A stretch of 64,000 bases of DNA from Bin87 sp965197635 (GTDB lineage Bacteria > Chloroflexota > Dehalococcoidia > Lucifugimonadales > UBA3495): assembly GCA_965197635.1 (NCBI GenBank), contig CBDANN010000008.1, positions 1,426,001-1,490,000 on the forward strand, in the 5' to 3' direction. Every line of letters starts with the position of its first letter. The first letter of the stretch is position 1. The position numbers were made by a program, and so were the translations under genes. The notes below the pieces were generated by a model. That model was not told where the DNA came from. It did not search any database and was given only the letters and a program-made list of their open reading frames with translations. Below, one piece after another: positions 56,733 to 64,000 of this stretch.

Positions 56733-56758
56733 CCCCAGGCAAATTGATTTGCCCGGGG
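56733..56758 (-). terminator. Terminator hairpin read on the minus strand
   Basis: CCCC-A-GGCAAAT (56733-56744) pairs with ATTTGCC-C-GGGG (56747-56758). On the minus strand the stem is followed by CTCTTTTC. It belongs to a gene formerly upstream on the minus strand that IS701 copy 2 has separated, since the IS starts 4 bases away. 56615-56732 has no gene. Confidence 0.5.
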
Positions 56759-56762
56759 TTAG

Positions 56763-58203
56763 TACTACAGCCGCACTACTGTTACCAGTTGGGATAATCG
56801 ACGTTGGTAGTGGCTTTGTTGCGCTCTGGCTTGATGTCGCCGTCTCCACTGGGACCAGGACAGAACGAAATCAGCAGACCGGTTTGGAGTCCAGATCAGG
56901 CGGGTAAGCCGCCGACGCACCTCGGGGACTGTCAATGGGATCAGGCTCCGGTCCCGGCCGGGACCGCCCCCCTTTCCGGCCGGCATCCCGGTGTGGTGGC
57001 TTGATACCTGAGCACCGCCGGGTAAGCGTGAGCCAACATCGCCCGGGTGATGTGGCGCTACCAGCCATCCCAGCTGCGTACCTCGTACTGGTCCAGTCCC
57101 ACCGGTCCCTGGGCCGCCTCGCAGCATTCCTCGATGGCCCCGCGGCGGCCCGCCACCGGCGCCAACTCCGCCATTGCGGTACCGGACGGGCCGCCGCCAA
57201 CGTAGTAGGCCAGCTCAGCGGGCTGGGCAATGCTGCGCTGGGCCAGCAGCCAGTACGCTTGGCCCGGCTCCCGCCGGGGCCCTATCGCCACGGTGGTCCA
57301 GTCATAAAATCGGGGACCCTCGGCGCCGTCCCCCGCGCTCAGCCGCTGCCCGCCCGCTTCGTCAACCCACGACGCCAAACGATCGGCCCGCACTTGGCGG
57401 GGCCCCTTTTCGGTCCCGGCCCACAGCGGCTCGTTGCTCTTGAGGGCCAGCACCTGGGGGATGCCCTCCGCCTCCAGCCACCGCCGCCGGTTGCGGTCGC
57501 TGCCGTAGACCGCGTCTCCAGTAACCCAGCCGCGGGGAATTCCCGATCCCACCGCCCGCTCCAGCATCCGCTGGGCCAACTGCGGCTGGGTGCGGAATTC
57601 GACATTCTCCGGCACCCCGGCGGCACGGCGTCGCTCCCGGTCCGCCACCCATACCTGAGGCAGCTACAACTCCCGGTCCAGCCGGGTCCGGCCCCGGGCG
57701 CCAGCGTAGGCCAGGAATACTCCCCCTGGGGAATTTTCGATCCGCCCCGCGGTGCCGCGGTACTGCCGCGGCACCCCCACCGACTGGCTCCCCTTCTGGC
57801 TCCCCTTCTTGAGGAAGCCGGTCTCGTCCACCACCAGCACCCCGTCGGCGGCGCCCAGATGCTCGACCACGTAGTCCCTGCGGTCATCTCGAACCTGGTC
57901 CGCGTCCCACCGGTCGGTGGATAGCAGGCGCTGCACCCCGTCCGGAGTGGCATCCCCCGCCGGCTCCGCCCACTGCCAGCCATTCTGGCGCTCTACGGAA
58001 CTGAGCAGCCCCCGCAGGTACTCCAGCGCCCGTCGCCTTGGCTCCGCACGCCGGAACCGGCCCGCGATGCACTCAGGCACCCCCGCGATGCCCTCAGCCC
58101 ACCGGGCCACTTCCGCCGCATCAGCCATCTCAACCGCCACCGTCTCACCTCACACTGCTTGACTGCCCCTAATTCTACCCGCTCTTAATCTGCGGCTGTA
58201 GTA
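56763..58203 (-). mobile_element. IS701-family element, copy 2
   Basis: Ends TACTACAGCCGCA (56763-56775) and TGCGGCTGTAGTA (58191-58203). The flanks are TTAG on the left and CTAA on the right, both YTAR targets but not a direct repeat, so one side has been exchanged. The right flank CTAAGCTGGACT equals that of copy 1. Confidence 0.88.
56941..58140 (-). CDS. IS701-family transposase, copy 2, open except two in-frame TAG codons
   Basis: From GTG 58140 (or ATG 58128) the frame is open for 399 codons to TGA at 56941 apart from TAG at 57664-57666 (REL-TAG-LPQVW) and 57058-57060 (DGW-TAG-RHITRAM). Both positions are Tyr in the family. DDE landmarks are all present: GVLVVDETGFLKKGSQKGSQSVG, WVTGDAVYGSDRNRRRW and RGAIEECCEAAQGPVGLDQYEV. 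The absence of any frameshift, in contrast to copy 1, argues that this copy is recent or under selection. Full length if TAG is read as an amino acid. Confidence 0.82.
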
Positions 58204-58233
58204 CTAAGCTGGACTATGGACTAACTGAAACTA

Positions 58234-59625
58234 TCAAGCTGCCGCGGCCTCTGATCCGTGGTGCAGGCCCGAAGCTGGAGCATCGGGGAGAGGCACCAGC
58301 TGATAGCCCAGTTGCGCCGCCCGGCGCTTGGCCGCGCGCAGCGCCCGGTCCTGATATTGCTTCTCGTAGTACTCCGCGCCGGCATCCACGTACTCCTGGC
58401 CGTCGCGCAGCATGGTGTAGATGAGCCTGGCCAGCTTGTGAGCGGTGGCGGTGATGGCCTTGGGCGCACCCAGCTGCGCCTTCTTCCGACGCAGAAATGC
58501 GCCCAAGGCGCTATCGGAGCGGTGCAGCGCGTTGGCCGCCAGACGCAATGCTGCCGCCGCGCGGCTGGCGCTGGGCTTGGTCTTTGAGCTGATCACCTTG
58601 CCGCCGGTGATGCGGTTGTTGGGGCTCAAGCCTAGCCAGGATGCGAAGTGCTTGGCGCTGGGCCATTTGGTCATGTCCGTGCCAATCTCGCTGATCACTT
58701 TCAGGGCCGTGAAGCCGTCCACGCCGTCGATGCGGGTCAGGTCCACTCCCGTCATCCGGTACAGGTGCGTCCAAACGTCGAAGCGTGGCGCGTTTCCTTT
58801 GCTGCGTCTCCGGCCGGACTTCGCCGCTGGAGGATCACCATCGCTGCGGTCCTCAAACCGCTCCAGCTGGGCTTCAATTTCACGGTCGCATTCGGTAATC
58901 TTGCCCTGATAAAACCGGTACAGTTCCAGGGCCTGGGTCAGCTCGAAGATGTGCTCCTCCCTCCAATGGCCTTGTAACGACTTGGCGATGGTCTTCTCGT
59001 CGGCCTTGATCCTGGGGTCGCGCAGTCGCGCCAGCTTTCGGGCGTCCCGCTCGCCGCCCACGATGGCCTCCATGATGTCCATGCCGGTCTTGCCCGTGAT
59101 GTCCCGGATCACGTGCTGGAGCTTCACGTTCATCTGGGTCAGGGCCTTCTGCATGTGCTGGATATGCTGTGACGCGTATTCCACCAGCATGGCCCGCTGC
59201 CGCAGGTAGCTGCGCAGACGCCACACCTCCCCGTCGGGTCGGAAGGCTCCGGAGAGCAGGCCATAGGTGTGCAACTGCTGCAGCCACTGGCAGTCCCGCA
59301 CGTCGGTCTTACGACCCGGCACGTTCTTGATGCGCCTGGGGTCCACCAGCATCACCTGAAAACCCCGTTCTTCCAGCACCCCGAACAGCGGTATCCAGTA
59401 CACCCCGGTGGACTCCATGACCACGGTCTCCACGTCGCACTCGGTAAGCCAGTCCGCCAGACGGTACAGGTCCGTAGTGAAAGCCTCAAACTCACGCACC
59501 GGCTGTTCGGACCGATCGGCGGGAACTGCCACATAGTGGCTGGTGGCCCCCACGTCGATGCCCGCCGCGTTCAGGTTCAGCTGGGACAACCCTTCCGATT
59601 TCGTACCGCTCTTGCCGCTGCTCAT
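58234..59625 (-). CDS. IS110-family recombinase, copy 3, intact
   Basis: 463 residues from the second of two ATGs (59625) with GGAGG just upstream. RuvC-like DEDD domain: NAAGIDVGATSHYVAVPAD, VVMESTGVYWIPLFGVLEERGFQVMLVDPRRIKNVPGRKTDVRDCQWLQQL. Long coiled linker (YASQHIQHMQKALTQMNVKLQHV). Transposase_20 domain with LTRIDGVDGFTALKVISEIGTDMTKWPSAKHFASWLGLSP carrying the nucleophilic Ser. It lies directly before copy 4 in the same direction, forming a tandem pair. IS110 enzymes recombine circular intermediates guided by a bridge RNA. Confidence 0.93.
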   Translation of the reverse strand: MSSGKSGTKSEGLSQLNLNAAGIDVGATSHYVAVPADRSEQPVREFEAFTTDLYRLADWLTECDVETVVMESTGVYWIPLFGVLEERGFQVMLVDPRRIKNVPGRKTDVRDCQWLQQLHTYGLLSGAFRPDGEVWRLRSYLRQRAMLVEYASQHIQHMQKALTQMNVKLQHVIRDITGKTGMDIMEAIVGGERDARKLARLRDPRIKADEKTIAKSLQGHWREEHIFELTQALELYRFYQGKITECDREIEAQLERFEDRSDGDPPAAKSGRRRSKGNAPRFDVWTHLYRMTGVDLTRIDGVDGFTALKVISEIGTDMTKWPSAKHFASWLGLSPNNRITGGKVISSKTKPSASRAAAALRLAANALHRSDSALGAFLRRKKAQLGAPKAITATAHKLARLIYTMLRDGQEYVDAGAEYYEKQYQDRALRAAKRRAAQLGYQLVPLPDAPASGLHHGSEAAAA

Positions 59626-59885
59626 CATCGCCTCCGCGCCTGCAAGGTAGCGGTGTCGCCGGAGGGAGATGCTAATATCGAACAATCTATGGAACGGGAT
59701 CGCTCCGCTTGGAGCGTCACCAATGATGCAGTCGCAAGTCTCCCAGACCATGCTCCCAAACGGGCAATAAGCGCCAATGCCAGCTCGGTCTTGATCCGGA
59801 CGGCACCCCTTACCATCAGCATACATCCTTGGGGCGGACTCACCAGTTAGTCACCTCTGCACGGCCCGGACACGGGCATAATGTT
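59626..59885 (-). ncRNA. Candidate IS110 bridge-RNA leader, copy 3
   Basis: Between the end of copy 4 and the start of copy 3. On the minus strand it begins ATTATGCCCGTGTCCGGGCC, whose GCCCG/CGGGC arms form a hairpin, then GTGCAGAGGTGACTAACTGG, blocks shared with the other IS110 leaders. Size and position fit the known IS110 bridge RNA. No expression evidence. Confidence 0.42.
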
Positions 59886-59906
59886 GCTCCCCACTAACCG
59901 GGGCTC

Positions 59907-61337
59907 TCACGCTGCGGTGGACGCCGCGGCTGGGGGAAAGCCTGAGGTCCGGTCCTCACCATCGGGTATAGGCACCAGTTGGTAGCCCAGTTGGGCCGCC
60001 CGACGCTTGGCCGCGCGCAACGCGCGCTGTTGATACTGACTTTCGTAATATTCGGCGCCAGCATCCACGTACTCCTGGCCGTACCGCAGCATGGTGTAGA
60101 TGAGCCGGGCCAGCTTGTGCGCCGTGGCGGTGATGGCCTTGGGCGCGCCCATCTGCGCTTTCTTCCGGCGTAGGAACGCGCCCAGGGCGCTGTCGGAGCG
60201 GTGCAGCGCGTTGGCCGCCAGACGCAATGCCGCCGCGGCCCGATTGGCGCTGGGCTTGGTCTTTGAGCTCATGACCCTGCCGCCGGTGATACGGTGGTCG
60301 GGGCTCAGTCCCAGCCAGGATGCGAAGTGCTTGGCGCTCGGCCATTTCGTCAGGTCCGTGCCAATCTCGCTAACCACCTTCAACGCCGTGAAGCCGTCGA
60401 TGCCGTCGATCCGGGTCAGATCCACTCCCGTCATCCGAAACAGGTGCGTTCGAATGTCGAAGCGGGGTGCGTTCCCCTGGCCGCGCTTTTTGCCATCGGG
60501 AGCCGAAGACTCGCCATCGCTGCGGTCCTGGAACCGTTCCAGCTGGGCTTCAATCTCCCAGTCGCACTCGGCAATCTTCTCGTGATAGAACCGGTACAGT
60601 TCCAGGGCCTGGGTCAGCTCGAAGATGTGCTCCTCCCGCCAGTGCCCCTGCAACGACTTGGCAATCGTGGCTTCGTCTGCTTTCATGCCAGGACGACGAA
60701 ACTGCGCCAGCTTTCGGGGGTCCCGTTCGCCGTCCACGATGGCCTCGATAATGTCCATCCCGGTCCTGCCAGTGATGTTGCTGATGACGTGCTGGAGCTT
60801 CACGTTCATCTGGGTCAGCGCCTTCTGCATATGCTGGATATGATGGGACGCATACTGCACCAGCATGGCCCGCTGCCGCAGGTAGCTGCGCAGACGCCGG
60901 ATCTCCGCCTCCGGCCGAAAGGCTCCCGACAGCAGGCCGTAGGTGTGCAGCTGCTGCAGCCATTGGCAGTCCAGCACGTCGGTCTTGCGGCCGGACACGT
61001 TCTTGATGCGCCGCGGGTCCACCAGCATCACCTGGAACCCGCGCTCTTCGAGCACCCCGAACAGCGGTATCCAGTACACGCCGGTGGACTCCATGACCAC
61101 GGTCGCCACGCCGCACTCCGCAAGCCAGTCCGCCAGGCGATAGAGGTCCGCCGTAAAGCCGGCGAACTCTCGCACCGGCGGCTCGGCGCGGTCCGCGGGC
61201 ACCGCCACGAAATGGCTGGTGGCGCCCACGTCAATGCCCCCAGCGTTCAGGTTCAACTGGGACCGCTCCGCTGGCAGACGCGGCCGCTCCCTTGCGGTCT
61301 TTCCCACCGGTTTCGCGCTCCTCTGGCGTGTAGTCAT
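59907..61337 (-). CDS. IS110-family recombinase, copy 4, intact
   Basis: 476 residues from ATG 61337 (GAGGGG upstream). Same architecture as copy 3 with about 80 percent similarity: LNAGGIDVGATSHFVAVPADR, VVMESTGVYW, KNVSGRKTDVLDCQWLQQL, and LTRIDGIDGFTALKVVSEIG, HFASWLGLSPDHR. N-terminal extension of about 15 residues (KTARERPRLPAER). The aligned Tyr of copy 2's TAG site is Phe here (THLFRMTG). Intact. Confidence 0.93.
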   Translation of the reverse strand: MTTRQRSAKPVGKTARERPRLPAERSQLNLNAGGIDVGATSHFVAVPADRAEPPVREFAGFTADLYRLADWLAECGVATVVMESTGVYWIPLFGVLEERGFQVMLVDPRRIKNVSGRKTDVLDCQWLQQLHTYGLLSGAFRPEAEIRRLRSYLRQRAMLVQYASHHIQHMQKALTQMNVKLQHVISNITGRTGMDIIEAIVDGERDPRKLAQFRRPGMKADEATIAKSLQGHWREEHIFELTQALELYRFYHEKIAECDWEIEAQLERFQDRSDGESSAPDGKKRGQGNAPRFDIRTHLFRMTGVDLTRIDGIDGFTALKVVSEIGTDLTKWPSAKHFASWLGLSPDHRITGGRVMSSKTKPSANRAAAALRLAANALHRSDSALGAFLRRKKAQMGAPKAITATAHKLARLIYTMLRYGQEYVDAGAEYYESQYQQRALRAAKRRAAQLGYQLVPIPDGEDRTSGFPPAAASTAA

Positions 61338-61603
61338 CATATCCCCTCTACCATTACAGCGTAGGCGCATCGCCGGAGGAAGTCACTGACAACGTACGCT
61401 CTCCCCAACGGGATCGCCCCGAATTGGGGGCGTCACCAATGATGCCGCCGTAAGACTCCCGGACCATGCTTTGCGCCGGGCAACAAGCGCCAATGTCCTC
61501 TCGGTCTTGGTCCGGACAACACGCCTCGTCATGAGATTACACGCCCGCCTCGGTCTCGTCAGTTAGTCTCCTCTGCACGGCCCGCAACGCGGACATAGTG
61601 ATG
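61338..61603 (-). ncRNA. Candidate IS110 bridge-RNA leader, copy 4
   Basis: The minus-strand leader contains CCGCGTTGCGGGCCGTGCAG (hairpin CCGC/GCGG) and GAGACTAACTGACGAGACCG, aligned with the copy 3 leader. It diverges in the middle, as expected if guide loops differ. Confidence 0.4.
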
Positions 61604-61613
61604 CTTTGTACAA

Positions 61614-63040
61614 AAGTTAGGCACATTATAAAACCGGGGTAAGCTGGCCTGACCCGATTTCCACAATAAGGCCCAACCATGCTTACCCTGCCGGAGGCCA
61701 TTTGACCCGTTCTCACTCCCTTGGCAACGCGGTTCCAAAGCCGAACCTGGATCAAAGTCCAGGTGCTGCTGGTCGGCGCGGTACTGGCCCCCGGCCCACG
61801 CACCGTAGCCGCGGCGCTCCGCGTCATGGGCCACCGCGATGACCGCAACTATGCCCGCTATCATCACGCGCTCAATCGAGCGGTGTGGTCGCCACTGCCG
61901 GTATCCCAGGTCCTGCTGACGCTGCTAATCCAACACCTGGACCCGGGTGATGGTGCCCTGGTGTTCGGCATACGAGCCATTTACCAATCGGGAAACCGTG
62001 GAGCGACGCGGCGGCCCTAAAATCAAAGCCCGTGGCAGCTACCGCGATGCGGTGCGATCCAGCCGCCGCTATCTGGTCAAAGTCAGCGGCTGGCGCTGGA
62101 TCAGCCTGAGGTGGCGGGGCCACGTCCCCTGGGCCGGACGCTATTGGGCTTGGCCGGTGCTGACCGCTTTGGCGCCCTTGGCCGGATATTATCGCCCGCG
62201 CGGACGCCCGCACCAAAAGCTCACCGACCGGGCCCGACAGATGATCATGCAATCCCGCTCATGGTGAGCCTGCCGAACCACGCTGGTTGCCCCACCGTTC
62301 CCTGGTACTGGTGGGCGATAGTAGTTACGCCGTCCCCGTAGCGTCGCACGGGGCAGGCTCTGGACCGGCTCCACTGCGGCCAATCGCTGCCCCAGCCCGT
62401 TACCTGCATCACCCGATTGCGGTTGGATGCTGGCCTCGACGCACCGGCGCCAATCCGTCGGCCCGGCCAGAACGGGCGTCCACCCGTGAAGGGCGCTCGC
62501 TTGCCCACACTGCAAGCGCTCCTGGACCAGGGCGACACCTCTTGGGACCAGACGCCAGTGGCCTGGTACGACCACACGACCCGCGCGGTGGCAATCACTT
62601 CGCAAACCGCAGACTGGTATCACACCGGCCAACCGCCCGTACCACTGCGCTGGGTCCTGGTGCGAGACCCCAATGGCGAGTTCGACCCCCAAGCCCTGCT
62701 CTGCACCAACCCAGCCGTTGACCCAGCGCAGATCCTGGAATGGTTTGTGCTGCGCGGGCAACTGGAGGTCACCTTCATGGAAACCAGGTCTCATCTGGGA
62801 GTGGCGACCCCGCGCCAATGGTCCGACCGCGCCAGCGCTCGCACCACCCCGATATTGATGGGTCTCTTTTCCTGGATCACCCGGGCCGCTCACCAGTTGC
62901 AAAAACAACGGCCGCTATCCCCGCGCACGGCGGCATGGTACGCCAAACCGTCGCCAACCTTCATAGATGCCATCGCCTTGGTGCGTCGCCACCGGTGGCT
63001 GGCGTCGGAGGGTTTTTCAATGTCGGCCGTCGAACCTCTA
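61614..63040 (+). mobile_element. PF13546-type insertion sequence, copy 2, 3' end cut by copy 3
   Basis: Starts CTTTGTACAAAAGTT like copy 1. The right end is missing because a related element begins at 63041 inside the last codons of its transposase. Confidence 0.8.
61679..63040 (+). pseudogene. PF13546-type transposase, copy 2, frameshifted
   Basis: MLTLPEAI is followed by TGA where copy 1 has Leu, then PVLTPLATRFQSRTWIKVQVLLVGAVLAPGPRTVAAALRVMG. It shares the copy 1 frameshift after GALVFGI and the stop after SRSW, and resumes at about 62417 (LRWVLVRDPNGEFDPQALLCTN, LEVTFMETRSHLGVATPRQWSDR) to SMSAVEP at 63040. Inactive. Confidence 0.8.
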
Positions 63041-64000
63041 CTTTGTACAAAACCTAGACAAATTATAAGGACAGGGTAAGCTCGACCAAATCATCACAAA
63101 AGGTCGAATATGCCTACCCTGCCCGCAGTCATTGTATCCCTGCTGCTGCCCTTTGAGCGCCTGTTTGACCCCCGGACCTGGCGTAAAGCCCGACTCTTGG
63201 CGATTGGCGCGATCCTGTCTCCCGGCAAACGCACCGTTTCCTCCGCCCTGAACATCCTGGGGGTTGGGCAGCACGGAGATTTCGCCATCTACCATCAGGC
63301 GCTCAACCGCGCCAGGTGGTCGTCGTTGCAGCTGAGCCGAGTGCTGTTGCTGCTGGTGGTCGGGCGTCTTGGTTCGTCCGACGGGCCGCTGGTTTTCGGA
63401 ATTGACGAAACCCTGGAACGGCGCTGGGGGCGGAAGATTGCGGCCAAGGGACGGTACCGTGATCCCGTACGCTCCACCGACGACCAGACGGTAATGACCC
63501 CCGGACTGCAATGGGTGAGCCTCATGCTGCTAACCCATATCGGTGGGGTGGGTCGGCATTGGGCGCTGTCCTTGATGACCGCGTTGGCGCCGTCGGCCCG
63601 CTACGACCGGCGCAAAGGCCGACGGCGCCAGATGTTCACCGACTATGCTCGGCAGATGCTGATCTGTCTGCGCCGGTGGCTGCCGGAGCAGGACCTGGTG
63701 CTGGTGTGTGATGGCGGCTACGCCAAACGCGAGTTCCTGCGCTATTTCCAGAATATGTCAAAACCCATTGTGGTCGTCGCCAAACTGCGCAAGGACGCGG
63801 CCCGGTACCAGCCAGCACCACCGCGGCGTCCCGGCCAGATCGGGCGACCACGGATCGTCGGAGCGCGTCTGCCCAGCCCCAGGGCGGCGCTGGACGATCC
63901 CGCTACCCAATGGACCACCTACCTCGCCACCGGATCCGACGGCGGTACCACTACGGTCGAACTGGCTTCGGGCCTGGCGGTGTGGTACCACGGCGGGCCG
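63041..64000 (+). mobile_element. PF13546-type insertion sequence, divergent copy 3 (cut by window edge)
   Basis: Starts CTTTGTACAAAACCTAG, close to but distinct from copies 1 and 2, and is inserted in copy 2. The right end lies beyond the window. Confidence 0.8.
63110..64000 (+). CDS. PF13546-type transposase, copy 3, intact as far as seen
   Basis: 297 codons open to the window edge from ATG 63110: MPTLPAVIVSLLLPFERLFDPRTWRKARLL, AILSPGKRTVSSALNILGVG, GPLVFGIDETLERRWGRKIAAKGRYRDPVRS (first Asp), LVLVCDGGYAKREFLRYFQ (second Asp) and PRRPGQIGRPRIVGARLPS. It shows at GIDETLER what copies 1 and 2 lost through their frameshift. The catalytic Glu region is outside. Confidence 0.85.
   Translation, partial: MPTLPAVIVSLLLPFERLFDPRTWRKARLLAIGAILSPGKRTVSSALNILGVGQHGDFAIYHQALNRARWSSLQLSRVLLLLVVGRLGSSDGPLVFGIDETLERRWGRKIAAKGRYRDPVRSTDDQTVMTPGLQWVSLMLLTHIGGVGRHWALSLMTALAPSARYDRRKGRRRQMFTDYARQMLICLRRWLPEQDLVLVCDGGYAKREFLRYFQNMSKPIVVVAKLRKDAARYQPAPPRRPGQIGRPRIVGARLPSPRAALDDPATQWTTYLATGSDGGTTTVELASGLAVWYHGGP

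Overview
High-GC bacterial DNA in which insertion sequences (IS) make up well over half of the window. The ordinary genes (a BcrA-type ABC exporter, a DAO-type oxidoreductase, CaiB/BaiF CoA transferases, a secreted LRR protein beginning with the VCDRTxQV pattern, sulfatase/FN3 remnants) suggest a Chloroflexota-like organism of the SAR202/Dehalococcoidia kind, possibly host-associated. This is inference from gene content; there is no rRNA or other marker gene here. No tRNA, rRNA or CRISPR array was found.

Layout. 1-3.2 kb: 5' end of a LicD-type gene with a near-consensus promoter, a MITE, an intact IS1380 element inserted in an older IS4-type remnant, and a 181-bp MITE with 12-bp target duplications. 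3.2-14.5 kb: the only sizeable block of host genes: an IscA/HesB-like protein with a Gly-Cys tail, a pentapeptide-repeat protein, a frameshifted gamma-glutamyltransferase, a DUF3800 gene with an internal TAG, a tight run (hypothetical, HNH nuclease, PaREP1-like, FAD oxidoreductase, ABC ATPase, ABC permease), a broken one-chain nucleotidyltransferase-HEPN gene, and an Eco29kI-like restriction enzyme whose methyltransferase partner is cut by an IS. 14.5-40.1 kb: nested IS elements of the IS427 group of IS5, IS701, PF13546-type, IS1380, IS630, IS110, IS5, IS21 and IS66 families. Within it lies a 4.9-kb insertion (25480-30381) with inverted ends and 12-bp target duplications carrying an intact nucleotidyltransferase-HEPN gene, and a fragment of an FN3-sulfatase gene. 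40.1-45.3 kb: a giant secreted LRR / CxxCH heme-site / FN3 / Ig-like protein gene interrupted by one TAG and two frameshifts. 45.5-52.5 kb: integrase and NYN-nuclease remnants and a second copy of the 25.5-28.4 kb element. 52.7-53.9 kb: non-coding, with hairpins and a MITE. 53.9-56.6 kb: two CaiB/BaiF CoA-transferase modules. 56.7-64 kb: a second IS701, two tandem full-length IS110 elements and two PF13546-type elements, the last running off the window.

The region appears to be decaying under repeated transposition. IS ends and target duplications allow an order of events to be read. Recurring themes are in-frame TAG codons where Tyr is expected, one-base indels in homopolymer runs, a 14-bp tandem repeat that varies in number between copies of the same IS, and one CTAG site hit independently by unrelated elements in two paralogous copies. 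The most unusual host proteins are the LRR-heme-Ig protein and the Gly-Cys-tailed HesB-like protein.
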